A stretch of DNA of 64,000 bases, taken from the NCBI GenBank assembly GCA_027682205.1, contig JAQDAD010000001.1, forward strand, positions 496,001 through 560,000, given 5' to 3'. A program made the position numbers and the translations under genes. Shown here one piece after another: positions 17,411 to 26,503 of this stretch. Source of the stretch: Streptococcaceae bacterium AF54-32pH5A. Lineage in GTDB: Bacteria > Bacillota > Bacilli > Lactobacillales > Streptococcaceae. How positions within the stretch are numbered: position 1 is the stretch's first letter; each line of letters starts with the position of its first letter. Under the pieces are notes generated by a model, which was given only the letters and a program-made list of their open reading frames with translations, was not told where the DNA came from and searched no databases.

Positions 17411-18889
17411 ATGAAAAATATAAAAGTTAATGCATTGGCCAGTTTGCTGGTCAATATTCTCAATATCGTTTTTCCTCTGATAACCAACCCTTATCTGACG
17501 CGGATTCTCAGCAAATCCAACTACGGTTATTTCAATACCGCCAATACCTGGGCTAGCTTTGTTATTCCACTAGCTGCCTTTGGTATTTACAACTACGGGA
17601 TTCGGGCTATCAGTAAAGTCAAGGATGACAAGAATAAAATCAACTACGTCTTTTCTAAGTTGTTTTATATCTCTGTTTTCACCTCTCTCCTGACGACTGG
17701 TATCTACTTCCTCTTTATCTTCTTTGACACCAGCATTGAGAACCTGAAAGTCCTCTACTACATCCTAGGAGCTCAGGCACTCTTCCAATTCCTCAATATC
17801 GAATGGATGAATGAGGCCTATGAAAACTATGCCTTTATCCTTTACAAGACATTGATTATTCGGATTACCATGCTGGTCGCCATCTTTGCCTTTGTCAAAA
17901 CTGCTGATGATATTGTTCCCTACGCTATCGTCATGACTGCGACAACTATCCTCAACTACCTCCTTAGTTTTCTTTGGATTAAGAGAGAAGTTTCTTTTGT
18001 TAAAATTGGTTTCATCGAGTTAGCTAAGGCTTCTAAACCACTCTTTACTATGCTTCTCTTGGCAAATGCCAATATGCTCTATACCTTGCTTGATAGAATG
18101 TTTATCACTAAGGGACCTGATGAAAACTATATTTCTTATTATACAATTGCCTATAGCATCGTCATGCTAATTGCTGGTGTCTTAAGTGGAGCTATCAGTG
18201 TCAGCATTCCACGTCTCGGCTACTACCTCGGGAAAAAGGATTACAATTCTTATAATTATCTTGTAAATCAAGCGGCATCATTATTCTATTTTCTCATGAT
18301 TCCAACTAGTTTTGGGATTATGATTTTAGGAAAATACGCAACGGTTATCTACTCTTCTGAAAAGTATCTTGAGGCAGGTATCGTGACCAGTGTCTTCGCC
18401 TTTCGAACCATTATCTGGGCTATTGAATTGATTCTTGGTAAGCAAATTATCTTTATCAATGACCACGAGAACCGCTTGACCGCTTTCTACTTTGCTGGTG
18501 GTGGAGCAAATCTCCTATTAAATAGCATCTTGTATTTCAATAATATTTTTGCCCCTGAGTATTATATTGCTACTACCATTATTGCAGAAGCCATCGTTGT
18601 TCTCTTAGAAATTCATTTTATTAGGAAACACCAACTAATTAGTTTAAAAGAAATCTTTGTGACCTTAACACGTTATGGTCTCATATCCCTTGGATTTATC
18701 CCAATCTTCTATATTTTCAAGATGATTTTCCAAATCAGTTCCTATACAGTGAACCTCAATATGATTCTCATGGTTCTCTCTACCATAGCTACTTGTGGAA
18801 TCTACTATCTCTTAACACTCTTTCTCACTAAGGATAAAACGCTTCACTATGCACTGAACCTAGTATTAGCTAAGATCAAAAGAAACTAA
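17411..18889 (+). CDS. Wzx/TacF-like polysaccharide repeat-unit flippase
   Basis: Membrane protein of the polysaccharide transporter family (492 aa, about 12-14 helices), opening with MKNIKVNALASLLVNILNIV and NPYLTRILSKSNYGYFNTAN, typical of Wzx-type flippases. Such proteins move undecaprenyl-linked sugar units across the membrane. Its neighbours across the terminator are the LicD/polymerase genes of teichoic acid synthesis, so it may export teichoic-acid units; in the pneumococcus that role belongs to TacF at another locus. A ribosome site AGAAAG precedes the ATG. It is transcribed alone and rightward, convergent with the choline cluster. Confidence 0.85.
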   Translation: MKNIKVNALASLLVNILNIVFPLITNPYLTRILSKSNYGYFNTANTWASFVIPLAAFGIYNYGIRAISKVKDDKNKINYVFSKLFYISVFTSLLTTGIYFLFIFFDTSIENLKVLYYILGAQALFQFLNIEWMNEAYENYAFILYKTLIIRITMLVAIFAFVKTADDIVPYAIVMTATTILNYLLSFLWIKREVSFVKIGFIELAKASKPLFTMLLLANANMLYTLLDRMFITKGPDENYISYYTIAYSIVMLIAGVLSGAISVSIPRLGYYLGKKDYNSYNYLVNQAASLFYFLMIPTSFGIMILGKYATVIYSSEKYLEAGIVTSVFAFRTIIWAIELILGKQIIFINDHENRLTAFYFAGGGANLLLNSILYFNNIFAPEYYIATTIIAEAIVVLLEIHFIRKHQLISLKEIFVTLTRYGLISLGFIPIFYIFKMIFQISSYTVNLNMILMVLSTIATCGIYYLLTLFLTKDKTLHYALNLVLAKIKRN

Positions 18890-18892
18890 AAG

Positions 18893-18932
18893 AACACCCT
18901 ACTGATAAACGAACGTTTACTAGTAGGGTGTT
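18893..18932. terminator. Bidirectional terminator between convergent genes
   Basis: AACACCCTACT pairs with AGTAGGGTGTT (11 bp), and the enclosed TAAAC/GTTTA can pair too. A U-run follows on the plus strand; on the other strand A-rich DNA gives U-rich RNA after the hairpin. Confidence 0.85.
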
Positions 18933-18938
18933 TCTTAT

Positions 18939-21463
18939 TTACTCTTTTTCTTTCTTGTCAGAAGTATTGGCTTCTAGATTTGAATCTTGTTTAGGTTGTT
19001 CAGCAATAGAGGAATTAGCTTCTTGCTTCTTTTCTGACTGATCTGCTTCACCATTTACAGCAGCAACAGCCTGTTTCCAAATGCCTTCCTCGTTTACCTT
19101 ATAACCATCCGGTGTGGTAGCATTTTTCAACAAGGAACCATCTGTTTGGAAATAATACCAATTACCGTCAATCTGTTTCCAACCGGTCTGCATAGCTCCG
19201 GTTGAATCAAGGTAATAATGATCGCCATTGATTTTGTGAAGACCGACTAGCATGATGCCATCTTCAGGATTGAGATAATACCAGACTCCTTTATCCTTTA
19301 TCCAACCTGTCTTCATAGCTCCACTTGCTTCAAAGTAACGATAGTGATTATCAAACCATTTCCAGCCTGTTTGCATAGCTCCTGATGCACTAAAGTAATA
19401 CTGCTTACCATCTACTTGTTGGAAACCGACCAACATGATACCTTCCTGATCTTCAAGATAATACCATGTTTCTTGTTCTTTCAACCAACCAGTCTTCATA
19501 GCCCCTGAGTCAGCGTAGTAACGCCAGTGTTTATCAAGCCACTGCCAGCCTGTTTGCATGGCACCGCTGGTATTCAAATAGTATCGAGAACCATTGATTT
19601 CTTGTTTTCCAGTTTGCATAATACCATCTTGATTTAGGTAATACCATTTTTCATTATCCTTAATCCAACCAGTTTTCATAGCGCCTGAGTTCGTATAGAA
19701 GAACCAGTTATTGTCTAGCCACTTCCATCCCGTCTGCATTGCACCACTAGCATTCAAATAGTAACGAGAGCCATTGATTTCTTGTTTTCCAGTGAGCATG
19801 ATACCATCTTTGTCCAGATAATACCAAGTATCTTGATCCTTGATCCAGCCAGTTTGCATGGCGCCTGAGTTCGCAAAATAGTTCCAGTGACCATCAATAA
19901 AGGCCCAGCCCGTTTGCATGACACCTTCTTGATTAAAGTAGTAAGTGGTTCCGTTGATATTCTTTTTACCGACAGTCCGAAGACCATCTTCGTCATAGAA
20001 ATACCAATCTGAGGAAATCTTTTGCCAAGTTGAAGGCTTACCTTCTGTTTGTAGTGCTCCACTATCTGCAAAGAACATCTTCTTTCCATTAAAGACTTGA
20101 TGTCCTGTTAGCATCTTACCATCTTCTGCAAAGAGATACTTTTTCCCTCCAATTTCAGAAAGCTCACTAAATCGTCTAGCACCATTTGATTGGATATAAT
20201 ACCAAGAGCCCTCCAGCTTGAACCAACCACCTGTTTGCATTTTACCATTTGAGTTGAGATAGTAATCATTACCCTTAGCATTCTCTCCCAATCATCGTTA
20301 AGGTGAAGCCAGCGTCCTGCCTGCATTTGCCCTTTTCCATTAAAGAAGTAAGTGGCTCCGCCAATCTCTTTCCAACCGATAGCCATTTCCCCGTCAGCCA
20401 AGCGATATTTCCAGTAGCCACCTTCTAGATACCATTTTTCGTCAACTACAGGGATATCCGGGAAGAGATTAGAAACATTGGCAAATCCGCTATCACTAAT
20501 ATCAAAAACGGTAGCATCTTGAGTTTGACTAGAAGCTCTGAGAACTTGAATATTTTTCTTTTGGAGATATTCTCTGGTTGAAGCAACATTAATATCACCA
20601 CCAGTTGTCTGAATAATCATCTTTGGAGATAGGTTTTCAAGAAAATTAATCGTATTTGAAATTGTCGCATCATAATGATGGTTCCATTTCATCATATCAA
20701 CCTTGCCGATAACTGGGCCTAACTTATCTTCCGCTCCTTCGGCATTATCCAAATCTCCACCAAGGTAGATTCTCTTTCCTGCCACAGTCACCACTGAAAC
20801 GATAGAGTTGGAGTTATCATCTAGAACTTTTTTCAGATTCCCCTCAGCATCATATTCATTCTTATAATTATAGAGTTGGATATCCATATCACCTAATTTA
20901 AAGTGACTATCCTCGTCTGTAATATTCTGAATAAGAGTAACTCCTCGTTTGTGTGCGGTTCTCAAAGCATTATCATAATTGAAAAGATTATCCCAGAGTC
21001 CCCAGTGTGAGGTAATCCGATCGTCTGAATATTTTTTCAGATAAAACTTATCAACCTGGTAACGATTAAGTATCTCATCTGCTCCGCCGATATGGTCACT
21101 ATGTACATGGGTTCCTATGATAAAATCTAATTTTTTTACACCTATTTGATCCAAGTGGCGAATCAATCGATCCTCTAATACTTGATAATTTCTCATGGAA
21201 ATTCCCCAGCGACTTGGATACCTTGGGTCACTCCCATCAGGGAAGTCATAGTCTTCACCCATATCAATCAATGCATAATGACCATTACTTTCAAGAAGGA
21301 TTGCATCACTCCCAGATTTTGCTTTAGTATTTATAAAATGGATACGATTACCCGAACCAGCAGTAATGGTGTCTGCATCAACTTGTTGTGATAAACCAAT
21401 CAACACAAAAAGGAAAGCAAGTAAACTATAACTGGCTGATTTAATTAATCCTTTATTCTTCAT
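18939..21463 (-). pseudogene. Frameshifted Pce/CbpE-like choline-binding phosphorylcholine esterase
   Basis: Two frames together encode one protein of about 840 residues. The 5' part (from 21463, GGAG upstream) has a signal peptide cut after VDA, then a metallo-beta-lactamase domain with THVHSDHIGG (HxHxDH), GGDLDN and NHHYDATIS, as in the pneumococcal phosphorylcholine esterase. The 3' part (18939-20291) holds most of about 20 choline-binding modules and a charged tail. The break falls at a GAGAGA run, 20282-20287; removing one GA would restore the frame. As it stands, the first frame ends at 20108 with the esterase domain and only about one and a half modules. It is last in the LicD operon. 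A sequencing error, a recent mutation or a switchable state are all possible. Confidence 0.82.
19040..20440 (-). repeat. Choline-binding (CW) module array, about 20 units
   Basis: Modules of about 20 residues with the pattern GWxxxxxxWYYxxxxGxMxT. In the downstream part, three-module superunits of about 63 residues recur roughly four times: one starting GWIKD, one containing INGSRYYLN or a variant, and one ending SGAMKT. This suggests growth by duplication of triplets. Such modules bind phosphocholine on teichoic acids. Confidence 0.9.
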
Positions 21464-21499
21464 CTTGAACACTCCTTTCTCGATGAAAACAATCTCTTA

Positions 21500-22312
21500 C
21501 TAATCAATCCAATAATTCTTATCAGTTCCTGGAACCTGTTGTTCAACAGGTGGTGGAGTCATATAGTCTGCTCCAAATTCGTAGGCAAGAATTTCATGGT
21601 ATTTTCTCGGAGCCTTCACTACGATGTTTTCGTATGGCATATCAATCAGATCATAGAGCCATTCTTTTTTGATTCCCTCTGGAAAGCTAGGATCAAATAT
21701 CGTACAAGTAAGATCTGTAGCTTGATTTACACTATATTTCAAAGCAAGATTCTCTAATTTTTGATTCCAAGTTTGTGGAGAGCTAAGACGGAAAATAGCT
21801 GACCCAATATAGCGAGGCAGATTTTTTATCCCCCCATTTTCTGATTTAATTCCTTTGAAATTCAAAGAAGAAAGGCGGACAAAATGTTTATAGAGCTTCA
21901 TTTTCTTACAATCACTTGCCTCCGTCACGACACCATCGTATGGAAAAATATCAACGCATGTTCCCAATACAACTGTCGGATCCAGAAGATCGGCATCTCT
22001 ACGTGTTCTAATATCATGGACACGCATATAACTGTACGGATAGCCTTTTGTTTCTCTAAATGAAATCAATTTGTAGTAGGGATGATTCTCATTTTTTAAA
22101 ACCTTATAAAGTTTTTCAAATTCATCTCGCGCCAAGGAAATATCCGTATCATCATCCCAAGGGATAAATCCTTTATGGCGAACAGCTCCTAGTAAGGTTC
22201 CAAAATCAATAAAATATTTAATCTGATGCTTTTCACATAGTTCATGTAGATACTTTAAAATATCCAACTCCACTTGTTTTATTTCTTCAAGACTTAAAAC
22301 TCTCTCAGACAT
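21500..22312 (-). CDS. LicD-family phosphotransferase
   Basis: 270 residues with the LicD core FIDFGTLLGAVRHKGFIPWD followed by DDTDI: a nucleotidyltransferase-like fold whose Asp residues bind metal. In pneumococci LicD proteins transfer phosphocholine from CDP-choline to teichoic-acid sugars. It lies between the polymerase-LicD fusion and the choline-binding esterase-like gene, all leftward. The C-terminus ends with ADYMTPPPVEQQVPGTDKNY, a tail also found in the other two LicD domains of this operon. Whether it transfers phosphocholine or another phospho-group (some LicD relatives transfer phosphoglycerol or similar) is not decided by sequence. Confidence 0.85.
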   Translation of the reverse strand: MSERVLSLEEIKQVELDILKYLHELCEKHQIKYFIDFGTLLGAVRHKGFIPWDDDTDISLARDEFEKLYKVLKNENHPYYKLISFRETKGYPYSYMRVHDIRTRRDADLLDPTVVLGTCVDIFPYDGVVTEASDCKKMKLYKHFVRLSSLNFKGIKSENGGIKNLPRYIGSAIFRLSSPQTWNQKLENLALKYSVNQATDLTCTIFDPSFPEGIKKEWLYDLIDMPYENIVVKAPRKYHEILAYEFGADYMTPPPVEQQVPGTDKNYWID

Positions 22313-22369
22313 ACGTTTTATTCTCCTAATTTCGACTAATTTTTTAAACGATTTTTAACTGCGATTTGC

Positions 22370-24529
22370 TTACTTAGAACTTTTAGTGATTTTCCACAGT
22401 TTGAAATCATGGTGAGATACTCTCTGTTCAAGAGGGGGCAATTGCATGTAATCTCCATAGTCAGAAGTCAAAATTTCATGGTAATGTTTTGGAATCATAA
22501 ATTCCTTGCCTTCAAACGTTCCCACAATCACTTGTTCTAACCACTCACGTTTCCAAACTGGCTTATTCATATCCTTATAAATCAAATAATCAACTTGCTC
22601 GTAGTCAGCAACTGCTCTAGATTTAGCAAGTTCATCAATTTGCTCAACATACTTATTCGTATTTGTGAAATAGAAAATGACAACAGAAAAATAACGAATC
22701 AAAGAATTCAGTAGACTTTTTGTATTTGTAATTCCTTTAAAAGTATAACAACTCAATTGACGTTTCTTTATCAGTTTCGTCATCTTATTTTTAAAGTCCG
22801 CGTCATCTTCGTATCCATCCACAGGGAAAATGTCCACATAGATTCCCATATTTGAATCGATGCGAACATCTTCTTCTAGCAAGTAGGTATGGTTATCTTG
22901 CACTTTCATAAAAGGATAGACATAGTTGAGATTATTTTTATAAGACATAACCTCATAACGTTCATCAGGGTTAGCGATAAGGTAATCTTGTAGTTTCTCA
23001 TAGTCTTCTCTTAGCATGCAGATGTCCATGTCATCATCCCAAGGAATAAAACCTTTATGGCGAACAGCACCAATTAGACTTCCATATGCTAAGAAATACT
23101 TGACACCAATTTTCTGACAAACTTCATGAATATACTCCATGATTCCAAGTTCCATCTGTTGAATTTCACTGACATCTGTTACTTCTTGGTACCGAACTCC
23201 TTCATCCCGTTTGCAAACAACTAATCCATAACCGATTGCCAACCAAAAGATGATATTGATAAAGTTGGTAGAGTACATGATCTGACTTTCAAACAACTGA
23301 CCAAACAAGATACCGAAGAAGAGAATCATAATTAGTTTGTCAGTATTTTTCTTGGAAACAATCAAATAAGTTAAAAAGCGCTTGATTACATAACCCAATA
23401 TAAGAAGGAAGGATACTAATCCTAGAACTCCCGAACTAACAAATATGGTCACAAAAATGTTATGGAAGTTCCCACCAATGAGGGAATTTTGAATCTCAAA
23501 TTTACTGAAATACTCTGTGTAGTAATCTGGAACATTCCGTACACCATAACCAAAAATTGGTTTGGCACTTCCCATTTTAATAGCATTTTTCCAAATATAG
23601 GTCCTACCACTTGGTGTTGTTTCAATCAGATGGAGTTCACCATTCTTCTTGGTAACAGACGAATCTGTCTCAGCGTAGGATTGTCCTTTGTTTAAGTCAA
23701 AAACAGTCGCAGTTTCAGATGAGATATAAATTGAAGTTGCATAACTTAATCCAATATTAGTAGCGGTAATCAGCAAACCAGCAACAATAAAAGTAAGGAA
23801 TCGTTTAACGATACTTCCTCTAGTAGCAAAGAAACTATAAAGTCCAATCATGAGGAGTAAAGAAAGTAAGGCTCCTCGACTTTGCATAGTAGCGAAGTAA
23901 ACTAATTGAATCACATTGTTCAGTTTAAGGTATACAGAATATTTACTTCCTTTATGGATCAAATACATAGCTAAAATAATGCTAATGTATGAAAAAATCG
24001 CACTAGCATTAGGATTGACAATCCCCCACAGACGTCCATTCATGACACCATAGTAATAGGATTGCTCTCCAATCTTAAATAGGATAAGGATTCTACTTAC
24101 TAATAAACCAAATGCAAAGATTGCGGAAGAGAAAGAAATGATTTGAACTGTATAGGCAATCCAGTCAAATAATTTTTTGAGTTGACCCGATTGTAACATG
24201 GTAAATAATAAAACATAGGTTACCATAAAAAGTATTTCAATCACATTCCCAATCAAATGTCCGGAGCGATTGAATACTGCTGATAGCAGATGACTCCCAG
24301 ATAACAAGCCAAATAAGGCCAAAAACTTTCGATCTACTGTAATCTGTTTCCACTTAAACAACAATGTGTAGCAAATGTAAAGTACAACAATCGCTGACAA
24401 TCCCTTATAGATTGGATTTGCTACCTTATAAACTAGTGAACTCATACTTAAAATCGAAATGAAAACAAACAGATATGAAATCCATAGTTTTGATTTTTCA
24501 AAGTATTCATCCATTTTTGAAAAATTCAT
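22370..24529 (-). CDS. tarP: Wzy/O-antigen-ligase-like polymerase fused to a C-terminal LicD domain
   Basis: 719 residues from the start at 24529 (MNFSKMDEYFEKSKLW, with GGAG six bases upstream). Residues 1-430 form about 10-11 membrane helices with the large outer loop of Wzy/WaaL proteins (GRTYIWKNAIKMGSAKPIFG). Residues about 445-715 are a complete LicD domain (YGSLIGAVRHKGFIPWDDDM). The position beside licD3 and a glycosyltransferase matches, from memory, pneumococcal tarP, the proposed teichoic-acid chain polymerase; the symbol is therefore provisional. The fusion places a phosphotransferase on the polymerase, so modification and polymerisation may be coupled. The LicD part is predicted to be cytoplasmic, while Wzy chemistry is outside. 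Confidence 0.75.
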   Translation of the reverse strand: MNFSKMDEYFEKSKLWISYLFVFISILSMSSLVYKVANPIYKGLSAIVVLYICYTLLFKWKQITVDRKFLALFGLLSGSHLLSAVFNRSGHLIGNVIEILFMVTYVLLFTMLQSGQLKKLFDWIAYTVQIISFSSAIFAFGLLVSRILILFKIGEQSYYYGVMNGRLWGIVNPNASAIFSYISIILAMYLIHKGSKYSVYLKLNNVIQLVYFATMQSRGALLSLLLMIGLYSFFATRGSIVKRFLTFIVAGLLITATNIGLSYATSIYISSETATVFDLNKGQSYAETDSSVTKKNGELHLIETTPSGRTYIWKNAIKMGSAKPIFGYGVRNVPDYYTEYFSKFEIQNSLIGGNFHNIFVTIFVSSGVLGLVSFLLILGYVIKRFLTYLIVSKKNTDKLIMILFFGILFGQLFESQIMYSTNFINIIFWLAIGYGLVVCKRDEGVRYQEVTDVSEIQQMELGIMEYIHEVCQKIGVKYFLAYGSLIGAVRHKGFIPWDDDMDICMLREDYEKLQDYLIANPDERYEVMSYKNNLNYVYPFMKVQDNHTYLLEEDVRIDSNMGIYVDIFPVDGYEDDADFKNKMTKLIKKRQLSCYTFKGITNTKSLLNSLIRYFSVVIFYFTNTNKYVEQIDELAKSRAVADYEQVDYLIYKDMNKPVWKREWLEQVIVGTFEGKEFMIPKHYHEILTSDYGDYMQLPPLEQRVSHHDFKLWKITKSSK

Positions 24530-24551
24530 TTTCAACTCCTTTTTATAATAT

Positions 24552-25523
24552 TTAGTTTCTTAATCCAACAATTTTCTTATAAATCCATGGAGAAAAGACA
24601 AGTGATAGAACTGCTATCTTGCGAAATGTAGTAAAATAAGCGTCCTTCCAAATTTCGTGTCGATGCTGAACAATCCAAGTTCTCAGCTCGGCTTTCTCCT
24701 TTTGATACTGTTCAGATGAAGTGAAGATAATTTTATCGTAAACTGTGATATATGACCAACGTTCTCTATTTTTTAATTCAGGTTTTAAATCAGGAAAAGC
24801 TTGTGATACTTGATCTATAATCTTCTTATAAACTTCTATCGTGTCAAATACATGCTGATTAACAGATGTTGTTGCACTTCCCTCACGATGATCATAATAA
24901 TAAATTGGTTTGTCAATAAATACGCTACTGCATCTTGTCTTTAGTAGCAATTCAGTTAAGAACAAGGCATCTTCAGCTAGATGATAGCTTGTATTAAATT
25001 TTTCATCCGCTAGCAGGTCTCTCTTAAACAGTTTTGCGACAGGAAAAAATGACGTCCTAGTGGTCATCAGTAATTCCTTCATGGTTTCTTCTGTTGACCA
25101 GATTTCTTTTTTTCCAGAATGAGGAGGTAAATCTGTCACAATTCCATTTTTAATATGGTGCAGAGGAGCAATTGTAAATCCTACGGACTCCTCATCATCA
25201 ACTGCACCAATCAAAATTTCCAGATAATCTTTCGTAACGAAATCATCGCTATCAATAAAGGTGATCCAAGCACCAGTCGCCAGCTTGATTCCCGTATTTC
25301 TCGCATTTGAAACTCCAGTATTTTCGATATGATAGACCTTGACATTCTCATGCTGAGAGGCTAAGTGATCACAGATCTGTCCGCTGGAATCGGTAGAGCC
25401 ATCATTGATCAGAATTAATTCAAAATAGGCATAAGTCTGTTGAAGAATCGACTCCACACATCGCTCCAGATAGGCTTCTACATTATAGACTGGAACAATG
25501 ACGCTAATTTTGTCTGCCATCAT
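24552..25523 (-). CDS. Family 2 glycosyltransferase
   Basis: 323 residues, GT-A fold: ISVIVPVYNVEAYLERCVES at the N-terminus, NDGSTDSSGQICD near residue 40, and the metal-binding DSDD near residue 93. Its ATG overlaps the licD3 TGA, so the two are translationally coupled. It presumably adds a sugar to the lipid-linked teichoic-acid unit; donor and acceptor cannot be read from the sequence. A hydrophobic C-terminal segment may associate with the membrane. Confidence 0.9.
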   Translation of the reverse strand: MMADKISVIVPVYNVEAYLERCVESILQQTYAYFELILINDGSTDSSGQICDHLASQHENVKVYHIENTGVSNARNTGIKLATGAWITFIDSDDFVTKDYLEILIGAVDDEESVGFTIAPLHHIKNGIVTDLPPHSGKKEIWSTEETMKELLMTTRTSFFPVAKLFKRDLLADEKFNTSYHLAEDALFLTELLLKTRCSSVFIDKPIYYYDHREGSATTSVNQHVFDTIEVYKKIIDQVSQAFPDLKPELKNRERWSYITVYDKIIFTSSEQYQKEKAELRTWIVQHRHEIWKDAYFTTFRKIAVLSLVFSPWIYKKIVGLRN

Positions 25524-26356
25524 GCTCCGTATTCTCCCTTGTACTCTGTGTAACTCTTGTCCATGTCTGCTATGATGGCATCATGATGCGGTACTTGTTT
25601 GTCTACTGGTGGCGGCGTCATATAATCTCCAAAAGCAATGCTGAGATAGGCATCATAGCCGACTGGGATGGGCATCTCAGTATCTTCAAATGGCAAGAAG
25701 AGATTATCTTCAAAGGAAGCGATTGGGTACTTGTTTCGCATGTAGCCAGGACCTGAGCATAATTCCGTAATGCCATCGCTCTCAGCTAGACTGTACTTGG
25801 TCATTTCTTTCTCAGCCTTTTTCCAAATGCGGTAACGTAGACCTTTGGGAGTCAAACCGAGTAAAATGCGACTCCCCCATTTCATGACTGCACCATGCTT
25901 TTCTGGAATAGTTTGTGCGCAAAAGAGTGAATAAATCAAGGCCCAGCGAACCTGTTTTTTACGCTCAGCTGGATTTTTAGGATAATAATCTAAAGGCAAA
26001 ACATCCAAGGCCAAACCATGTGGCAAATCCAAATCCTGCTGATAAGGCTTGATACAGGTCGTTTCCTTATCACGGATAGTAATAAAAAGGTTACGGTCTA
26101 CAAAATCCTTGTGACTCTTTGACAAGAAATAACGCTCATCTGCATAACGAGGCCATAGTTCGGCTAACTTTTCATAGTCCTTGCGAGGCATGAAAAAATC
26201 TAGGTCATCATCCCAAGGAATAAAGCCCTTGTTACGAAGGGCACCAATAGCTCCTCCACCACAGAGATAGCACAACAAATCATGTTCTTTACAAAATGCG
26301 ACGAAATATTCAGCCATTTCCAGACTACGATCCTGAATCGCTTTCAAATCACTCAT
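25520..26356 (-). CDS. licD3: LicD3-like phosphotransferase
   Basis: 278 residues with LCGGGAIGALRNKGFIPWDD followed by DLDFF, and a C-terminal YMTPPPVDKQVPHHD. First gene of the leftward operon, with its own extended -10 promoter (26396-26404) and GGAG before the ATG. From memory the pneumococcal gene at this position, next to psr, is called licD3 and is counted among teichoic-acid genes. The role is inferred: phosphocholine transfer to the repeating unit. It differs from the other two LicD domains at GGGAIGALRN versus GTLLGAVRH. Confidence 0.8.
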   Translation of the reverse strand: MSDLKAIQDRSLEMAEYFVAFCKEHDLLCYLCGGGAIGALRNKGFIPWDDDLDFFMPRKDYEKLAELWPRYADERYFLSKSHKDFVDRNLFITIRDKETTCIKPYQQDLDLPHGLALDVLPLDYYPKNPAERKKQVRWALIYSLFCAQTIPEKHGAVMKWGSRILLGLTPKGLRYRIWKKAEKEMTKYSLAESDGITELCSGPGYMRNKYPIASFEDNLFLPFEDTEMPIPVGYDAYLSIAFGDYMTPPPVDKQVPHHDAIIADMDKSYTEYKGEYGA

Positions 26357-26395
26357 GTCTCTCCTCTTCTTTTCAAAAACGAGTTATATCGTTTT

Positions 26396-26404
26396 ATTAT
26401 ACCA
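26396..26404 (-). promoter_or_regulatory. Extended -10 promoter of the licD3 operon
   Basis: Leftward TGGTATAAT about 40 bases before the licD3 start. It lies just downstream of the psr terminator, so it begins a new unit reading licD3, glycosyltransferase, polymerase-LicD, LicD and the esterase-like gene. Confidence 0.8.
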
Positions 26405-26437
26405 TAAAAAAGCCTTAAAAATCCATCAGATACCGTA

Positions 26438-26490
26438 AAAAATCAAAGCTTCATCTACTCTTTTTACTAGTGAATAAAGCTTTGATTTTT
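26438..26490. terminator. Terminator after psr
   Basis: AAAAATCAAAGCTT pairs perfectly with AAGCTTTGATTTTT (14 bp) around a 25-nt loop. U-runs on both sides allow either direction. Confidence 0.85.
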
Positions 26491-26503
26491 ATTTATATAC
26501 CTC

